From positions 1,922,001 through 1,986,000 of the forward strand of contig NZ_CP049199.1 of NCBI RefSeq assembly GCF_011045195.1: 64,000 nucleotides of DNA, in the 5' to 3' direction. Within the stretch, counting starts at the first letter, position 1, and each line of letters opens with the position of its first letter. The notes under the pieces were generated by a model. That model worked only from the letters and a program-made list of their open reading frames with translations. It searched no databases and had not been told where the DNA came from. The position numbers and the translations under genes are program-made. This stretch comes from Caulobacter soli (GTDB lineage Bacteria; Pseudomonadota; Alphaproteobacteria; Caulobacterales; Caulobacteraceae). Of this stretch, positions 32,395 to 41,285 are shown one piece after another.

Positions 32395-34683
32395 TTAGCG
32401 GCCGAAGTTGGCGCGCAGGGTGACGCCGAAATACTGCTCGGCGTCGCGCGGCACCTGCTGGCGGATATAGGTGCTCGGGATTTTGGCGTTCGTATAGAAG
32501 TCATCGCCGATGTTCTTGGCGATGAAGGTCAGGCGATAACGGTCGGCGCGGTCGAGCAGCGAGACGCTGGCGTCCCACAGGTCGTAGCCTTCCGGCGCCG
32601 GGCCCAGGGTCGGGTTGGTGGCGTTCGGGCGACCGGCGCCCTGGTGGCTGACCGAGGTGTTCAGGCCGATGTCGAACGGCAGGGACGGGGCCTCCACCAG
32701 ATAGTCAGCGGCCAGCGACCATTTCCACTTGGCCGAGCCCAGGGGCTGGCCGTTGACGGCCGAGCAGCTGGCCGGCGAGCCGGGCGGGCAGTAGAACTGC
32801 ACGATCTTGGCGTCGGTATAGCTGGCCCCGCCGGTCAAGGTCAGGTTCTTGATCGGCCGGGCGCTGGCGTCGGCTTCCAGGCCCTTGGTCGAGACCTGGC
32901 CGGCGTTGACCAGGCGGCTGACGATGGTGCCGGCCACGGTGTCGAAGTTGGTCGTCTGGAACCCGTCGAACTTGGTGTCGAAGGCGGCCAGGTTCAGCAC
33001 CAGGCGACGATCGAACAGGGTGCTCTTCAGGCCCAGTTCGTAGGCGTCCGAGGTCTCGGGCTGCAGCGGGATGGTGTCGAACGCCTGCATGTTGAAGAAG
33101 ACGTTGATCGCCGGGCCCTTGTAGCCGCGGGCGTAGTTGGCGTAGCCGAGCACGGCGTCGGTGAAGGCGTACTGCAGGCCGATGCGGCCCGAATAGTCGC
33201 TCGAGGTGGTCGAGCCCTGGGCCGCGAAGCTGGGACGCACGCCGGCCGTGGCCGTCGGGAAGGCCGAGACGCGGTTGAAGTCGAAGCTGATTTCGTCATG
33301 CGACCAGCGCAGGCCCACGATGCCCTTCAGCTTGTCGGTGAAGTTCAGGTTGGCCTGGCCGAACACCGCGTAGTTCTCGAGGTCGGTCGTGAAGTTGGCG
33401 GTGCCGTTCGAGGTCGTGGCGTAGGTCGAGGACCCTTGCGCGCAGGCGCCGCCGGCCAGAGTGGTGCTGGTGCAGCCGACATTGAGGCGGTTGAAGTAAT
33501 TGTCCTGCTTGGTCTTGTAGTAGAAGGCGCCGACCACGTAGTCGACGAAGCCGCCGGTGGGCGAGGCCAGGCGCACTTCCTGGGTCAGCTGGTGGAAGTC
33601 CAGCACGCCGAAGTCACGCGAGGACGAGGTGCCGACCTTGCGGCCCAGGACCGAGGTGTAGTCGCCGTCGCGGATCTCGGTGTTGCCCCAACCCCGCCAG
33701 GCGGTGATCGAGGTCAGGGTGAAGTCGCCCAGGCGATAGTCGACCTGGCCGGAATAGCCCCAGGTGCTGTCCTTGGTGACCGGGGCGACGTCGTTGTTGA
33801 TGTTCTTGTTGCTGGGGCCGACGACCAGCGGGGCCTCCTGGCCGATGATCGCGTCGCCGGGCGTGGCGTAGCCGATCACGTCGGCCGAGCCATTGTCCAC
33901 CGAGTTCACGAAGTCGGCGATCAAGCCCACGGTCAGGTCTTCATTCGGCGTCCATTCCAACTTGCCGCGCAGGCCCAGGTGCTCGTAGCCGTTGACCTTG
34001 GAGCCGTCATACACGTTGGTCCCCGAGCCGTCGTACTTGCCGTAGACGCCGGTCAGGCTGCCGCGCAGCGTGTCGTTGATCGGACCACTGTAGCCGGCCC
34101 GCAGGCGGTATTCGTCACCTTCGAAATAGGACGCCTCGACAAAGCCCTTGGGCGTGGCCGAGGGGCGGCGGGTGATGATCGACACGACGCCGGCCGAGGC
34201 GTTCTTGCCAAACAGCGTGCCTTGCGGGCCGCGTAGCACCTCGATGCGATCGACATCGAACAGGTCGAAGAACGCCTGACCCGAGCGGGCGAACACCACG
34301 CCGTCGACCACGGTCGACACCGCCGGCTCCGAGCCCGACGAGAACGAGGTGGTGCCGATGCCGCGGATGTTGAACGACGAGTTGACGTTGGTCGTGCCCT
34401 TGCGGAAGGTCAGGGACGGCACGAGCTGGACCAGTTGCTCGGTCGAGAAGGCCTGGCGCTTTTCGATCGCGTCGCCGGTGACCACCGTGACGGCGATCGG
34501 CACCTTCTGCACGTTCTCGACGCGGCGCTGCGCCGTGACCACGACTTCTTCCAATTGCTGGCTGTCGGTCGCGACGGGCGCGCTGTCGTCGGCGGCCCAG
34601 GCGAGGGCCGGCAGGGCGACACTGGCCAGCAGCGTCGGCAGAAGAAGAGCGGTTCGCACGTGGCCCCGGATAAACAACGACAT
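32395..34683 (-). CDS. TonB-dependent outer-membrane receptor
   Basis: A 762-residue receptor with signal peptide (LLLPTLLASVALPALAWA), TonB box EEVVVTAQRR, a plug carrying FNIRGIGTTSF and GTLFGKNASAGVVSI, and a barrel ending in VTLRANFGR. This plug pattern is the SusC-unlike FyuA/Cir-type common in sphingomonads and caulobacters. The ATG at 34683 is preferred over an upstream in-frame start at 34767. It heads an operon with SsuD-like and MFS genes. A palindrome lies about 90 bp upstream. Confidence 0.87.
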   Translation of the reverse strand: MSLFIRGHVRTALLLPTLLASVALPALAWAADDSAPVATDSQQLEEVVVTAQRRVENVQKVPIAVTVVTGDAIEKRQAFSTEQLVQLVPSLTFRKGTTNVNSSFNIRGIGTTSFSSGSEPAVSTVVDGVVFARSGQAFFDLFDVDRIEVLRGPQGTLFGKNASAGVVSIITRRPSATPKGFVEASYFEGDEYRLRAGYSGPINDTLRGSLTGVYGKYDGSGTNVYDGSKVNGYEHLGLRGKLEWTPNEDLTVGLIADFVNSVDNGSADVIGYATPGDAIIGQEAPLVVGPSNKNINNDVAPVTKDSTWGYSGQVDYRLGDFTLTSITAWRGWGNTEIRDGDYTSVLGRKVGTSSSRDFGVLDFHQLTQEVRLASPTGGFVDYVVGAFYYKTKQDNYFNRLNVGCTSTTLAGGACAQGSSTYATTSNGTANFTTDLENYAVFGQANLNFTDKLKGIVGLRWSHDEISFDFNRVSAFPTATAGVRPSFAAQGSTTSSDYSGRIGLQYAFTDAVLGYANYARGYKGPAINVFFNMQAFDTIPLQPETSDAYELGLKSTLFDRRLVLNLAAFDTKFDGFQTTNFDTVAGTIVSRLVNAGQVSTKGLEADASARPIKNLTLTGGASYTDAKIVQFYCPPGSPASCSAVNGQPLGSAKWKWSLAADYLVEAPSLPFDIGLNTSVSHQGAGRPNATNPTLGPAPEGYDLWDASVSLLDRADRYRLTFIAKNIGDDFYTNAKIPSTYIRQQVPRDAEQYFGVTLRANFGR

Positions 34684-34772
34684 CAGACACCCCCAATTTT
34701 GTTTTTCGCCGGTCTGCCGGCGAGGTGGGGCGGGGGTAACTTGAGAGCGGCTGATATTGATATTCATATTTT

Positions 34773-34789
34773 CCTATAGGAGTTATAGG
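34773..34789. promoter_or_regulatory. Palindrome CCTATA-N5-TATAGG in a divergent promoter region
   Basis: A perfect 6+5+6 inverted repeat lies in the AT-rich gap between the TonB receptor (start 34683, minus) and the hydrolase (start 34854, plus). The T-N11-A arrangement and size suit a LysR- or GntR-type operator. No regulator gene is nearby, so the assignment rests on symmetry and position only. Confidence 0.4.
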
Positions 34790-34853
34790 AATTCGAAAGC
34801 CGAGAAGCCCTCGACTGTCTGCTAGGCGTCCGCCATCAAGGTCGGAGGCATGC

Positions 34854-35747
34854 ATGGACAGACGAACCCTGCTGGCGAGCGCGCTGGTCGCATCAAGTCT
34901 GGGCGGGGGCGCCAGAGCGGCTTCCCCAACAGCCAAGACGAAGACCGAAACCTTGAGCCTCTGGCCCGGCGGCGCGCCGGGCGGCGAGCATGTCACCGTC
35001 CAGGAAGTGGCGCGCGAGGTCGATGACCAGGGCCGCAAGGGCCGCGACATCTCGGGCGTGCGCGATCCTAGACTGAGCCTGCACCTGCCGGCCCAGAAGG
35101 CCGACACGGCGTTGCTGGTCATCCCCGGTGGCGCTTTCAATCGCGTGGTGTTCGACAAGGAAGGCGAGGAGGTCTGCCGCTGGCTGGCCGGCGCCGGCTA
35201 TGCGGCCGGCGGCCTGATCTACCGGTTGCCCGGCGACGGCTGGGCCCAAGGGGCGGACGTGATGTTGCAGGACGCGGCGCGAGCGCTTCGCGTGCTCGCC
35301 CAGCGGACCGGAGCAAGCCGTATCGGCGTGCTGGGCTTCTCGGCGGGCGGAACCATCGCCGGGGCGTTGGCGAGCCGCGCGGCGGAAGTCGACTACGCGC
35401 CGGTGGACGACGCGGACCGGCTGCCGTTGCGCATCGACTTCCTGGGGCTAGGCTATCCCTATCTGAACGTCCCGGCTTCGCCGCGCCAGGGCCTCTATCG
35501 CGGCGCGCCCAAGGCGCCGCCGCCGACCTTCTTCTTCCACGCCGCCGATGATCCGCGCGTGTCGGTCGACAACAGCCTGGACTCCTTCAAGGCCTGGCGA
35601 GCGGCCGGAACGGAGCCGGCGCTGCATGTCTTCGAGCGAGGCGGGCACGGCTTTGGCCTGCGCGCGCCGCCTACGTCCTCCGCCGCCGCCTGGCCGGACC
35701 TGTTCCTGACGTGGCTCAAGGCGTCGGCCGCCACCAAGACCGCCTGA
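34854..35747 (+). CDS. Exported alpha/beta hydrolase, esterase/xylan-esterase-like
   Basis: A 297-residue serine hydrolase with an N-terminal export signal (RRTLLASALVASSLGGGARA, possibly Tat-like). The nucleophile elbow is GFSAGG, the oxyanion region is VIPGGAF, the acid is in AADDPRVS and the histidine in GGHGFG. It resembles the BD-FAE/acetyl-xylan esterase group. It is divergent from the sulfonate receptor operon and may release acyl groups from an exported substrate. Substrate is unknown. Confidence 0.82.
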   Translation: MDRRTLLASALVASSLGGGARAASPTAKTKTETLSLWPGGAPGGEHVTVQEVAREVDDQGRKGRDISGVRDPRLSLHLPAQKADTALLVIPGGAFNRVVFDKEGEEVCRWLAGAGYAAGGLIYRLPGDGWAQGADVMLQDAARALRVLAQRTGASRIGVLGFSAGGTIAGALASRAAEVDYAPVDDADRLPLRIDFLGLGYPYLNVPASPRQGLYRGAPKAPPPTFFFHAADDPRVSVDNSLDSFKAWRAAGTEPALHVFERGGHGFGLRAPPTSSAAAWPDLFLTWLKASAATKTA

Positions 35748-35827
35748 CACGGCGCCGCTCAAACTATTTCGCCCTCGAACCTCCTGGCGCTGGAACAAAC
35801 AGCGAGGTTCCGAATTGCGTATCATGG

Positions 35828-35860
35828 TCAAGCTTGTAGCGATGTCGTTGCTCAAGCTTG
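35828..35860. promoter_or_regulatory. Two TCAAGCTTG dyads upstream of the chemotaxis operon
   Basis: TCAAGCTTG occurs at 35828-35836 and again at 35852-35860. Each contains the 8-bp palindrome CAAGCTTG, and the copies are 24 bp apart, on a similar helical face. They lie 117-149 bp before the receptor ATG in the 229-bp promoter gap. This may be a paired operator; no protein is assigned. Confidence 0.4.
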
Positions 35861-35976
35861 CCTTGGCGTGACATTGGGCGTCTTCGTTGTGGTGTGTTCG
35901 AACCGACTGGCCGCTCGCCGGCTTCGGTTCGATTTGTTGTGTTAAGCGGCGGCCGTGGTCGCGCTGGAGGGGCGGC

Positions 35977-37902
35977 ATGGCTCTGGTGAAGACGTCGACC
36001 TTGGCCTCGCGGTCGAAAAGGCGAAAGCCGGCGCCCGACGACGCGCCGGAAGCCGCGGCCGTGAAGCGCGCGCCGGTTCGCAAGACGATTTCCCGACGTC
36101 AGAACGCCAGCGAACGGATCGGCGCGGCGACCCTGGAATTGGCCGGCGGTCTCGCCGAGGCCTCCAGCGCCGTCGAGGAACTGCGGCGCGCCCTGGCTCA
36201 GATCGCCAGCGGCGCCGAGGAGGCGGCCGGGGCGGCCCACGAATCGCTGGCCGCCGTCACGGCCATGAGCATCAATTTCGGCCAGGCGCGCGAGCGGGCC
36301 GAGACGTCCCGACAACGCACCGAAGTGCTTCAGACCCTGCTGGCGGAATCCGGCGCGGCCATCGACGCCTCGGTCAAGGCCGTCGGCCTCAACGCCCAGC
36401 GACAGCTGGCCAGTGTCACCGTGATCGAGGCCCTGGAGCGTCACGCCGCGCGGATCGGCGAGATCACCAAGAGCGTCGCCGACATCGCCGACCAGACCAA
36501 TCTGCTGGCGCTGAACGCCGCCATCGAGGCGGCGAGGGCGGGGGATGATGGTCGCGGCTTCGCGGTCGTCGCCGATGAAGTCCGGGCCCTGGCCGAGACC
36601 TCGGAAAAGCGATCACAGGACGTGCAGCGGCTGGCCGAGCGCATCGCCGGTTCGGTGCGCGACGCGGCGGATCGCCTGCGCGAGGCCGCGACGGTCGCCG
36701 AAGCCGAGGCCGTGGCGGGCGCCCAGGTCGGCGAGATCCTGGCCACCGTGCGTCGCGAGATGACGACGCTGGGCGAAGACAGCCAGATGATCCTGATTTC
36801 CGCCGTCGAAGCCGCGAGCGCGGCCAACGAGGCGCGGCGCGGGGCCGAAAGCGTGTCGAGCGCCGCCGAGGAGCAGGCCTCCGCCGCCGCCGAAGCGCAG
36901 CGCGCCGTGCAACAACAGGGGCAATCGCTGGAGCAAAGCCAGGCGGCGTCCGACTCCCTGGGCGAGATGATCGAACTGCTGGTCGGCGGCGAGGGCGGTT
37001 CGGCGGCGGCCGAGGAAGCGTCCGCCGCCGCCGAGGAACTGTCGGCCACGGTGCAGGAGCTGTCCGGCGCGGCCGCCGAAATCCTGGTGGCGATCGACCA
37101 GATCAGCCGCGGCGCCCAGATCCAGGCGGCCGCGACCCAGCAAGCCGGCTCGGCCATGGAAGAGATCGAGAAGGCCGCCCGCCAGTCCAGCGCCAACGCG
37201 ATCGTCAGCGCCGAGCGGGTGGCGGTCATGCAGACCCTGCTGGCCGAGGGGCGCGACGCGGTGTCCCGCCTGGCGGCCGGGGTCGCGACCTCGGTCGACG
37301 AGAACGGTGCGGTTCTGGACACGGTCGAGGAGTTGGAAGAACTAGCCGGATCGATCGGCAAGATCGTCGATGGGCTGGGCCTGGTGGCCGTGCAGATCAC
37401 GATGCTGGCGACCAGCGGTGCGGTGGAAGCCGCGCGGGCTGGCGAGGCGGGCAGGGGCTTTGCGGTGGTGTCGGGTGATATCCGCACCCTGGCGCGCGAC
37501 GCCTCGCACAATGCCGACGCGGTCAAGGACTTGGTCTCCGGCATCGTCTCGCAGATCGCCAAGGTCCGGCGCGAGGTCGACCAGATCAACGCCCTGGCCA
37601 CCGTCGAGCTCGACAAGAACCGGGCCATCGAGGCGCGTCTCGCTCAGGTGGTGGCGGACACCGCCGCGCTCAAGGCGGGATCGGACGACATCGCCAAGGG
37701 CGCGGAGGACATCCTGGGGGCCAGCGCCCAGGTGCTGTCGGGTATCGGCCAGATCGCCTCGGCCGCCGAGGAGGCCAGCAGCGCCGCCGCTCAGGCCGCC
37801 GCCGCCGCCCGCCAGCAGTCGCAGAGCGCCGAGGAACTGGCCGCCGCGATCGAGGAGATCGCGCTTCTGGCCAACGAGTTGCAGCAAGCCGCGGCGGGTT
37901 AG
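35977..37902 (+). CDS. Soluble methyl-accepting chemotaxis protein with two signalling modules
   Basis: A 641-residue, Ala-rich, coiled-coil receptor with no signal peptide, membrane segment or recognisable ligand domain. A canonical hairpin tip lies at about 172-190 ([20 protein letters not shown]). A second, degenerate copy lies at about 470-500 ([20 protein letters not shown]), where the QTN motif is lost. Each half keeps helical bundle repeats with Glu/Gln/Ala pairs that could be methylated. The basic N-terminus (SKRRKP) may help localisation. ATG at 35977 follows GGAGGGG. It heads the operon and presumably forms a cytoplasmic array with the downstream CheW-CheA. Confidence 0.85.
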   Translation: MALVKTSTLASRSKRRKPAPDDAPEAAAVKRAPVRKTISRRQNASERIGAATLELAGGLAEASSAVEELRRALAQIASGAEEAAGAAHESLAAVTAMSINFGQARERAETSRQRTEVLQTLLAESGAAIDASVKAVGLNAQRQLASVTVIEALERHAARIGEITKSVADIADQTNLLALNAAIEAARAGDDGRGFAVVADEVRALAETSEKRSQDVQRLAERIAGSVRDAADRLREAATVAEAEAVAGAQVGEILATVRREMTTLGEDSQMILISAVEAASAANEARRGAESVSSAAEEQASAAAEAQRAVQQQGQSLEQSQAASDSLGEMIELLVGGEGGSAAAEEASAAAEELSATVQELSGAAAEILVAIDQISRGAQIQAAATQQAGSAMEEIEKAARQSSANAIVSAERVAVMQTLLAEGRDAVSRLAAGVATSVDENGAVLDTVEELEELAGSIGKIVDGLGLVAVQITMLATSGAVEAARAGEAGRGFAVVSGDIRTLARDASHNADAVKDLVSGIVSQIAKVRREVDQINALATVELDKNRAIEARLAQVVADTAALKAGSDDIAKGAEDILGASAQVLSGIGQIASAAEEASSAAAQAAAAARQQSQSAEELAAAIEEIALLANELQQAAAG

Positions 37903-37903
37903 G

Positions 37904-39346
37904 GTGGCCTCCGCCGAGACCCGCCAGAGGCTGACGGTTCGCGCCGGCGGCGCGCGCGTGGCCATGGCCGCCGACAGCGTCGCCGAGGTGATCCGCACGC
38001 CGCGCATCACCCGCATGCCGCATGGGCCGCCGGGCCTGCTGGGCGTCACGCACCTGCGCGGGCTGGTTCTGCCGGTGGTGTCGCTGGGCGCGCTGCTGGG
38101 CGATGAAGGCCACACCGACACCACCCGCGTGGTGGTGTTGCGCCGCGACCCGCCGATCGGCCTGGCTGTCGACTCCATCGAGGCCCTGAACGCATCGGAA
38201 GGCGACGCCCACGCCGATGTCCGGCACGGCCGCCTTATGCTCGACGACGCCGGCGGCGCGCGCTGGTTCGATCTGGACGTGGCGCTGCAGGACCGTTTCT
38301 CCGCGTTTCGCGCCACCCGCCGCGCGCCCGAGCGTGAGACCGCGGCGAGCCCGACGGCGGCGGTGGCGGCGGACCTGGGCTTTCTGGGCTTCACCCTGGC
38401 CGGACAGGACTACGCGTTGCCGCTCGACACGGTCGCCGAGGTGATGGCGGTTCCCAAGGCCATCGCCACCCTGCCGCGAACCGAGGCCGTCCTGCTCGGC
38501 GTCTTCGAGCTGCGTGGGGAAATCCCGCCCGTCGTTTCGCTCCGAGCGCTGCTGGGCCTGGAACAACGCGAGGCGCAAGCGGACGACCGCGTCGTCGTCG
38601 TGCGCATCGGCGGTCATCGCTTGGCGCTGCTGGTCGACCGGATCAGCGTCATCCTGCGCGCGTCGCGTGACGCCGTCGGCCCCGCGCCCACCCTGTTCAA
38701 CCGCGCCAGCGGCGAGGCGCGGATCGACTCCGTGCTACGGCTGCCGGACGGTCGCGGCCTGGTCTCGATCCTGGCGCCCGAGCGGGTTCTGGCCGACGAA
38801 CGGGTCTCGCAATTGCTCGCCGAGACCTCCGACCAAAAGGACATGGCCATGGCCAGCACGACCTCGGCGACGGCGCGCGAGCGTTTTCTGGTCATTCGCC
38901 TGGGTGACGAGACCTACGGCCTGCCCATCGCCGCGGTCGACGAGGTGGTGCGCCTGCCCGAGACCCTGACCCGCCTGCCCAAGGCCCCGGCCTATGTTCA
39001 GGGGGTGATGAATCTGCGCGGCAAGGTGATCCCCGTGATCGACCAGCGTCAGCGATTCTCGGTCTCCGGCGAGGCCGCCGGCGAGGCCCGCCGCGTCGTC
39101 GTGGTCACCCTGGACGGACTGCAGGCTGGGTTCGCGGTCGACGCCGTGGCCCGGATTCTTGAGGTCGAGGCCGACGATTTGATGCCCGCCCCGGAACTGT
39201 CGGACGATGGTGACCGTTTGTTCGACCGCGCCGCGAAAGTGGAGCGCGAGGGGGACGTCATCTTGCTCATCGATCCGCGTGCCCTGCTGGAGCGCGCCGA
39301 AGCCGACCTGCTGCGCGACCTGACGGCGAGGTCGCCCGTCTCGTGA
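37904..39346 (+). CDS. cheW: Triple-domain CheW coupling protein
   Basis: A 480-residue protein made of three CheW-like domains: about 8-130, 152-290 (FTLAGQDYALPLDTVAEVM) and 330-470 (FLVIRLGDETYGLPIAAVDE), joined by short linkers. CheW couples receptors to CheA. Normal CheW has one domain, so this chain could bridge several receptors or kinases. The GTG start at 37904 is one base after the receptor stop. It overlaps the next gene by 4 bp (GTGA). The third domain looks closest to canonical. Confidence 0.88.
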   Translation: MASAETRQRLTVRAGGARVAMAADSVAEVIRTPRITRMPHGPPGLLGVTHLRGLVLPVVSLGALLGDEGHTDTTRVVVLRRDPPIGLAVDSIEALNASEGDAHADVRHGRLMLDDAGGARWFDLDVALQDRFSAFRATRRAPERETAASPTAAVAADLGFLGFTLAGQDYALPLDTVAEVMAVPKAIATLPRTEAVLLGVFELRGEIPPVVSLRALLGLEQREAQADDRVVVVRIGGHRLALLVDRISVILRASRDAVGPAPTLFNRASGEARIDSVLRLPDGRGLVSILAPERVLADERVSQLLAETSDQKDMAMASTTSATARERFLVIRLGDETYGLPIAAVDEVVRLPETLTRLPKAPAYVQGVMNLRGKVIPVIDQRQRFSVSGEAAGEARRVVVVTLDGLQAGFAVDAVARILEVEADDLMPAPELSDDGDRLFDRAAKVEREGDVILLIDPRALLERAEADLLRDLTARSPVS

Positions 39347-40431
39347 CCCGTCTGCTGATCGTCGACGATTCCGCCTTGATGCGCCGCGTGCTGGGCGATG
39401 TTTTCCAGAACGAGCCGGGGTTCGAGGTCGCCTTCGCGCGCGACGGGGTCGAGGCTCTGGCGCAGGTTCACGCCTTCAAGCCCGACGTGATCACCCTCGA
39501 CGTGCAGATGCCGCGCATGGACGGGCTCAGCTGCCTGGACCGGATCATGGTCGAGCGGCCCTGTCCGGTGGTGATGGTGTCGTCGCTGACGGGGGAGGGC
39601 GCGGACGCCACCCTGGAAGCGCTGGAGCTGGGCGCGGTCGATTTTGTCGTCAAGCCGGACGGCGCGGTGTCTTTGGCGATTGACGACTTCGCCCCGATCC
39701 TGATCGAGAAGGTCGTGACGGCCGCGGCGTCGCGCGTGCGCCGGTCGCATCGCCTGGCCGAGCGCCTGCGAGCGCGTCATGGCGCCATCGCGCCGCCGCC
39801 CGCGCCGCGTGGCAAGGCGGCCGCCGCCTGGAAGCCTCAGCCCGCTGGGATGCCGCCCGGCCTGGTGATCATCGGAACCTCAACGGGCGGTCCGCCGGCC
39901 CTCGACGCGGTGCTGACCGAGATCCCGGCCGACTTTCCCTGGCCAATCCTGGTGGCCCAGCACATGCCAGCCGCGTTCACGGGGTCGCTGGCCCATCGGC
40001 TGGATGGCCTGTGCGCTCTGCGAGTGATCGAGGTGGCGCGGCCGACGCCGCTGGTTCCCGGCTTCGTCTATATCGCGCGGGGCGACGCCGACATGACGGT
40101 GAGCCGGCGCAGCACCGGGCCCGTGGCGCTGTCGACGCCCTCCAGTTCCGCGCATCGTTGGCACCCCAGCGTCGACCGGCTGGTCGACAGCGCGGCGGTC
40201 GCCGTGCCGCCTGACCGTCTGATCGGGGTGTTGATGACCGGCATGGGCGACGACGGCGCGCGAGCCATGGCCGCGCTGCGGGCGGCGGGTGGGCGCACGA
40301 TCGCCGAGTCCGAAGACACGGCCGTCGTCTGGGGCATGCCGGGCGAACTGGTGAAGGCGGGCGGCGCCGACGTCGTGGCGCCTCTGGACGCCATAGCGGG
40401 CAAGATTCGCGACATGGTCCGGGCAGGGTGA
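39343..40431 (+). CDS. cheB: CheB protein-glutamate methylesterase
   Basis: A 362-residue CheB with an N-terminal receiver domain (phosphoacceptor Asp53 in TLDVQMPRMDG) and a C-terminal methylesterase domain. The catalytic Ser is in GTSTGGPPAL, the His in AQHMPAAFTG and the Asp in TGMGDDGA. It removes methyl groups from the receptor and so adapts signalling. The GTG start overlaps the CheW stop (GTGA), and its end overlaps the cheR GTG the same way. Confidence 0.93.
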   Translation: MTRLLIVDDSALMRRVLGDVFQNEPGFEVAFARDGVEALAQVHAFKPDVITLDVQMPRMDGLSCLDRIMVERPCPVVMVSSLTGEGADATLEALELGAVDFVVKPDGAVSLAIDDFAPILIEKVVTAAASRVRRSHRLAERLRARHGAIAPPPAPRGKAAAAWKPQPAGMPPGLVIIGTSTGGPPALDAVLTEIPADFPWPILVAQHMPAAFTGSLAHRLDGLCALRVIEVARPTPLVPGFVYIARGDADMTVSRRSTGPVALSTPSSSAHRWHPSVDRLVDSAAVAVPPDRLIGVLMTGMGDDGARAMAALRAAGGRTIAESEDTAVVWGMPGELVKAGGADVVAPLDAIAGKIRDMVRAG

Positions 40432-41285
40432 GCCAGGCCCCGACGCCAGAACAGGCCCATTTGAGCGCCGACGACCTGAAGAAGGTCTGCGAGTTCCTGT
40501 ACCGCCAGACCGGCATGCAGTTCGGCGAGAACAAGCGCTACTATATCGAGCGGCGCGTGGCCGACCGGATCGCCGCCACGCACTGTCCTGATTTCGCGGC
40601 CTATTTCGGTCAGCTACGGGCCGACGCCGTTGAGCGCGAGCGGCTGATCAACGCCTTCACGGTCAACGAAACCTACTTCTACCGAGAAGAGCACCAACTG
40701 GCCTGCCTGAGCCGTTCGTTGTTGCCGGACTTGATCACCTCGCGCCGTCCGGGCGACAAGATCAGGATCTGGTCGGCGCCGTGTTCGACAGGCGAGGAAG
40801 CCTATTCGATCGCGATCTGGCTGCTCGAGAACTGGCGCATGGTGGACGCCTATAATGTCGAGATCGTCGGCTCCGATATCGATACGCGCGCCCTGGAGGC
40901 CGCGCACGAGGGCCTGTACGGCGAGCGCGCGCTGTCGCGGCTGCCGCCGGAGGTGGTCAACGCCTATTTCGAGCCCAGTCGTCGCCATCGTCGTCAGCTC
41001 ATCAACGACCTGCGCGAGTCGGTGACCTTCACTCGGGCCAATCTGGTGGATGGCCCGAGTCTGACGGAGCAGGGGGTGTTCGATGTCATCTTCTGCCGCA
41101 ACGTGCTGATCTATTTCGACGACGCCTCGCGGCTGACAGCCGCCAAGAACCTATATGACCGGCTGAACCCCGGCGGTTATCTGTGCCTGGGCCACACCGA
41201 ATCCATGAGCCGGATCAGCGACCGCTTCCTGGTGCGCCGGTTCGAGGACGCGGTGGTCTTCCAGCGGCCGGGAGAGGCCGCATGA
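40428..41285 (+). CDS. cheR: CheR protein-glutamate methyltransferase
   Basis: A 285-residue SAM-dependent methyltransferase that methylates receptor glutamates. The SAM site is seen in IWSAPCSTGEEAYSIAI and the later motif in FDVIFCRNVLIYFD; an N-terminal helical domain precedes them. GTG at 40428 overlaps the CheB stop. Its end overlaps the CheA ATG. Presence of both CheB and CheR implies an adaptation cycle despite the soluble receptor. Confidence 0.93.
   Translation: MSQAPTPEQAHLSADDLKKVCEFLYRQTGMQFGENKRYYIERRVADRIAATHCPDFAAYFGQLRADAVERERLINAFTVNETYFYREEHQLACLSRSLLPDLITSRRPGDKIRIWSAPCSTGEEAYSIAIWLLENWRMVDAYNVEIVGSDIDTRALEAAHEGLYGERALSRLPPEVVNAYFEPSRRHRRQLINDLRESVTFTRANLVDGPSLTEQGVFDVIFCRNVLIYFDDASRLTAAKNLYDRLNPGGYLCLGHTESMSRISDRFLVRRFEDAVVFQRPGEAA

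Noticed and set aside
12809..34792. Recurring GAATTC in three AT-rich promoter gaps (12809, about 26119, about 34790) as a shared operator
   Set aside because: Flanking bases do not match among the three sites; AT richness alone can explain the hexamer.
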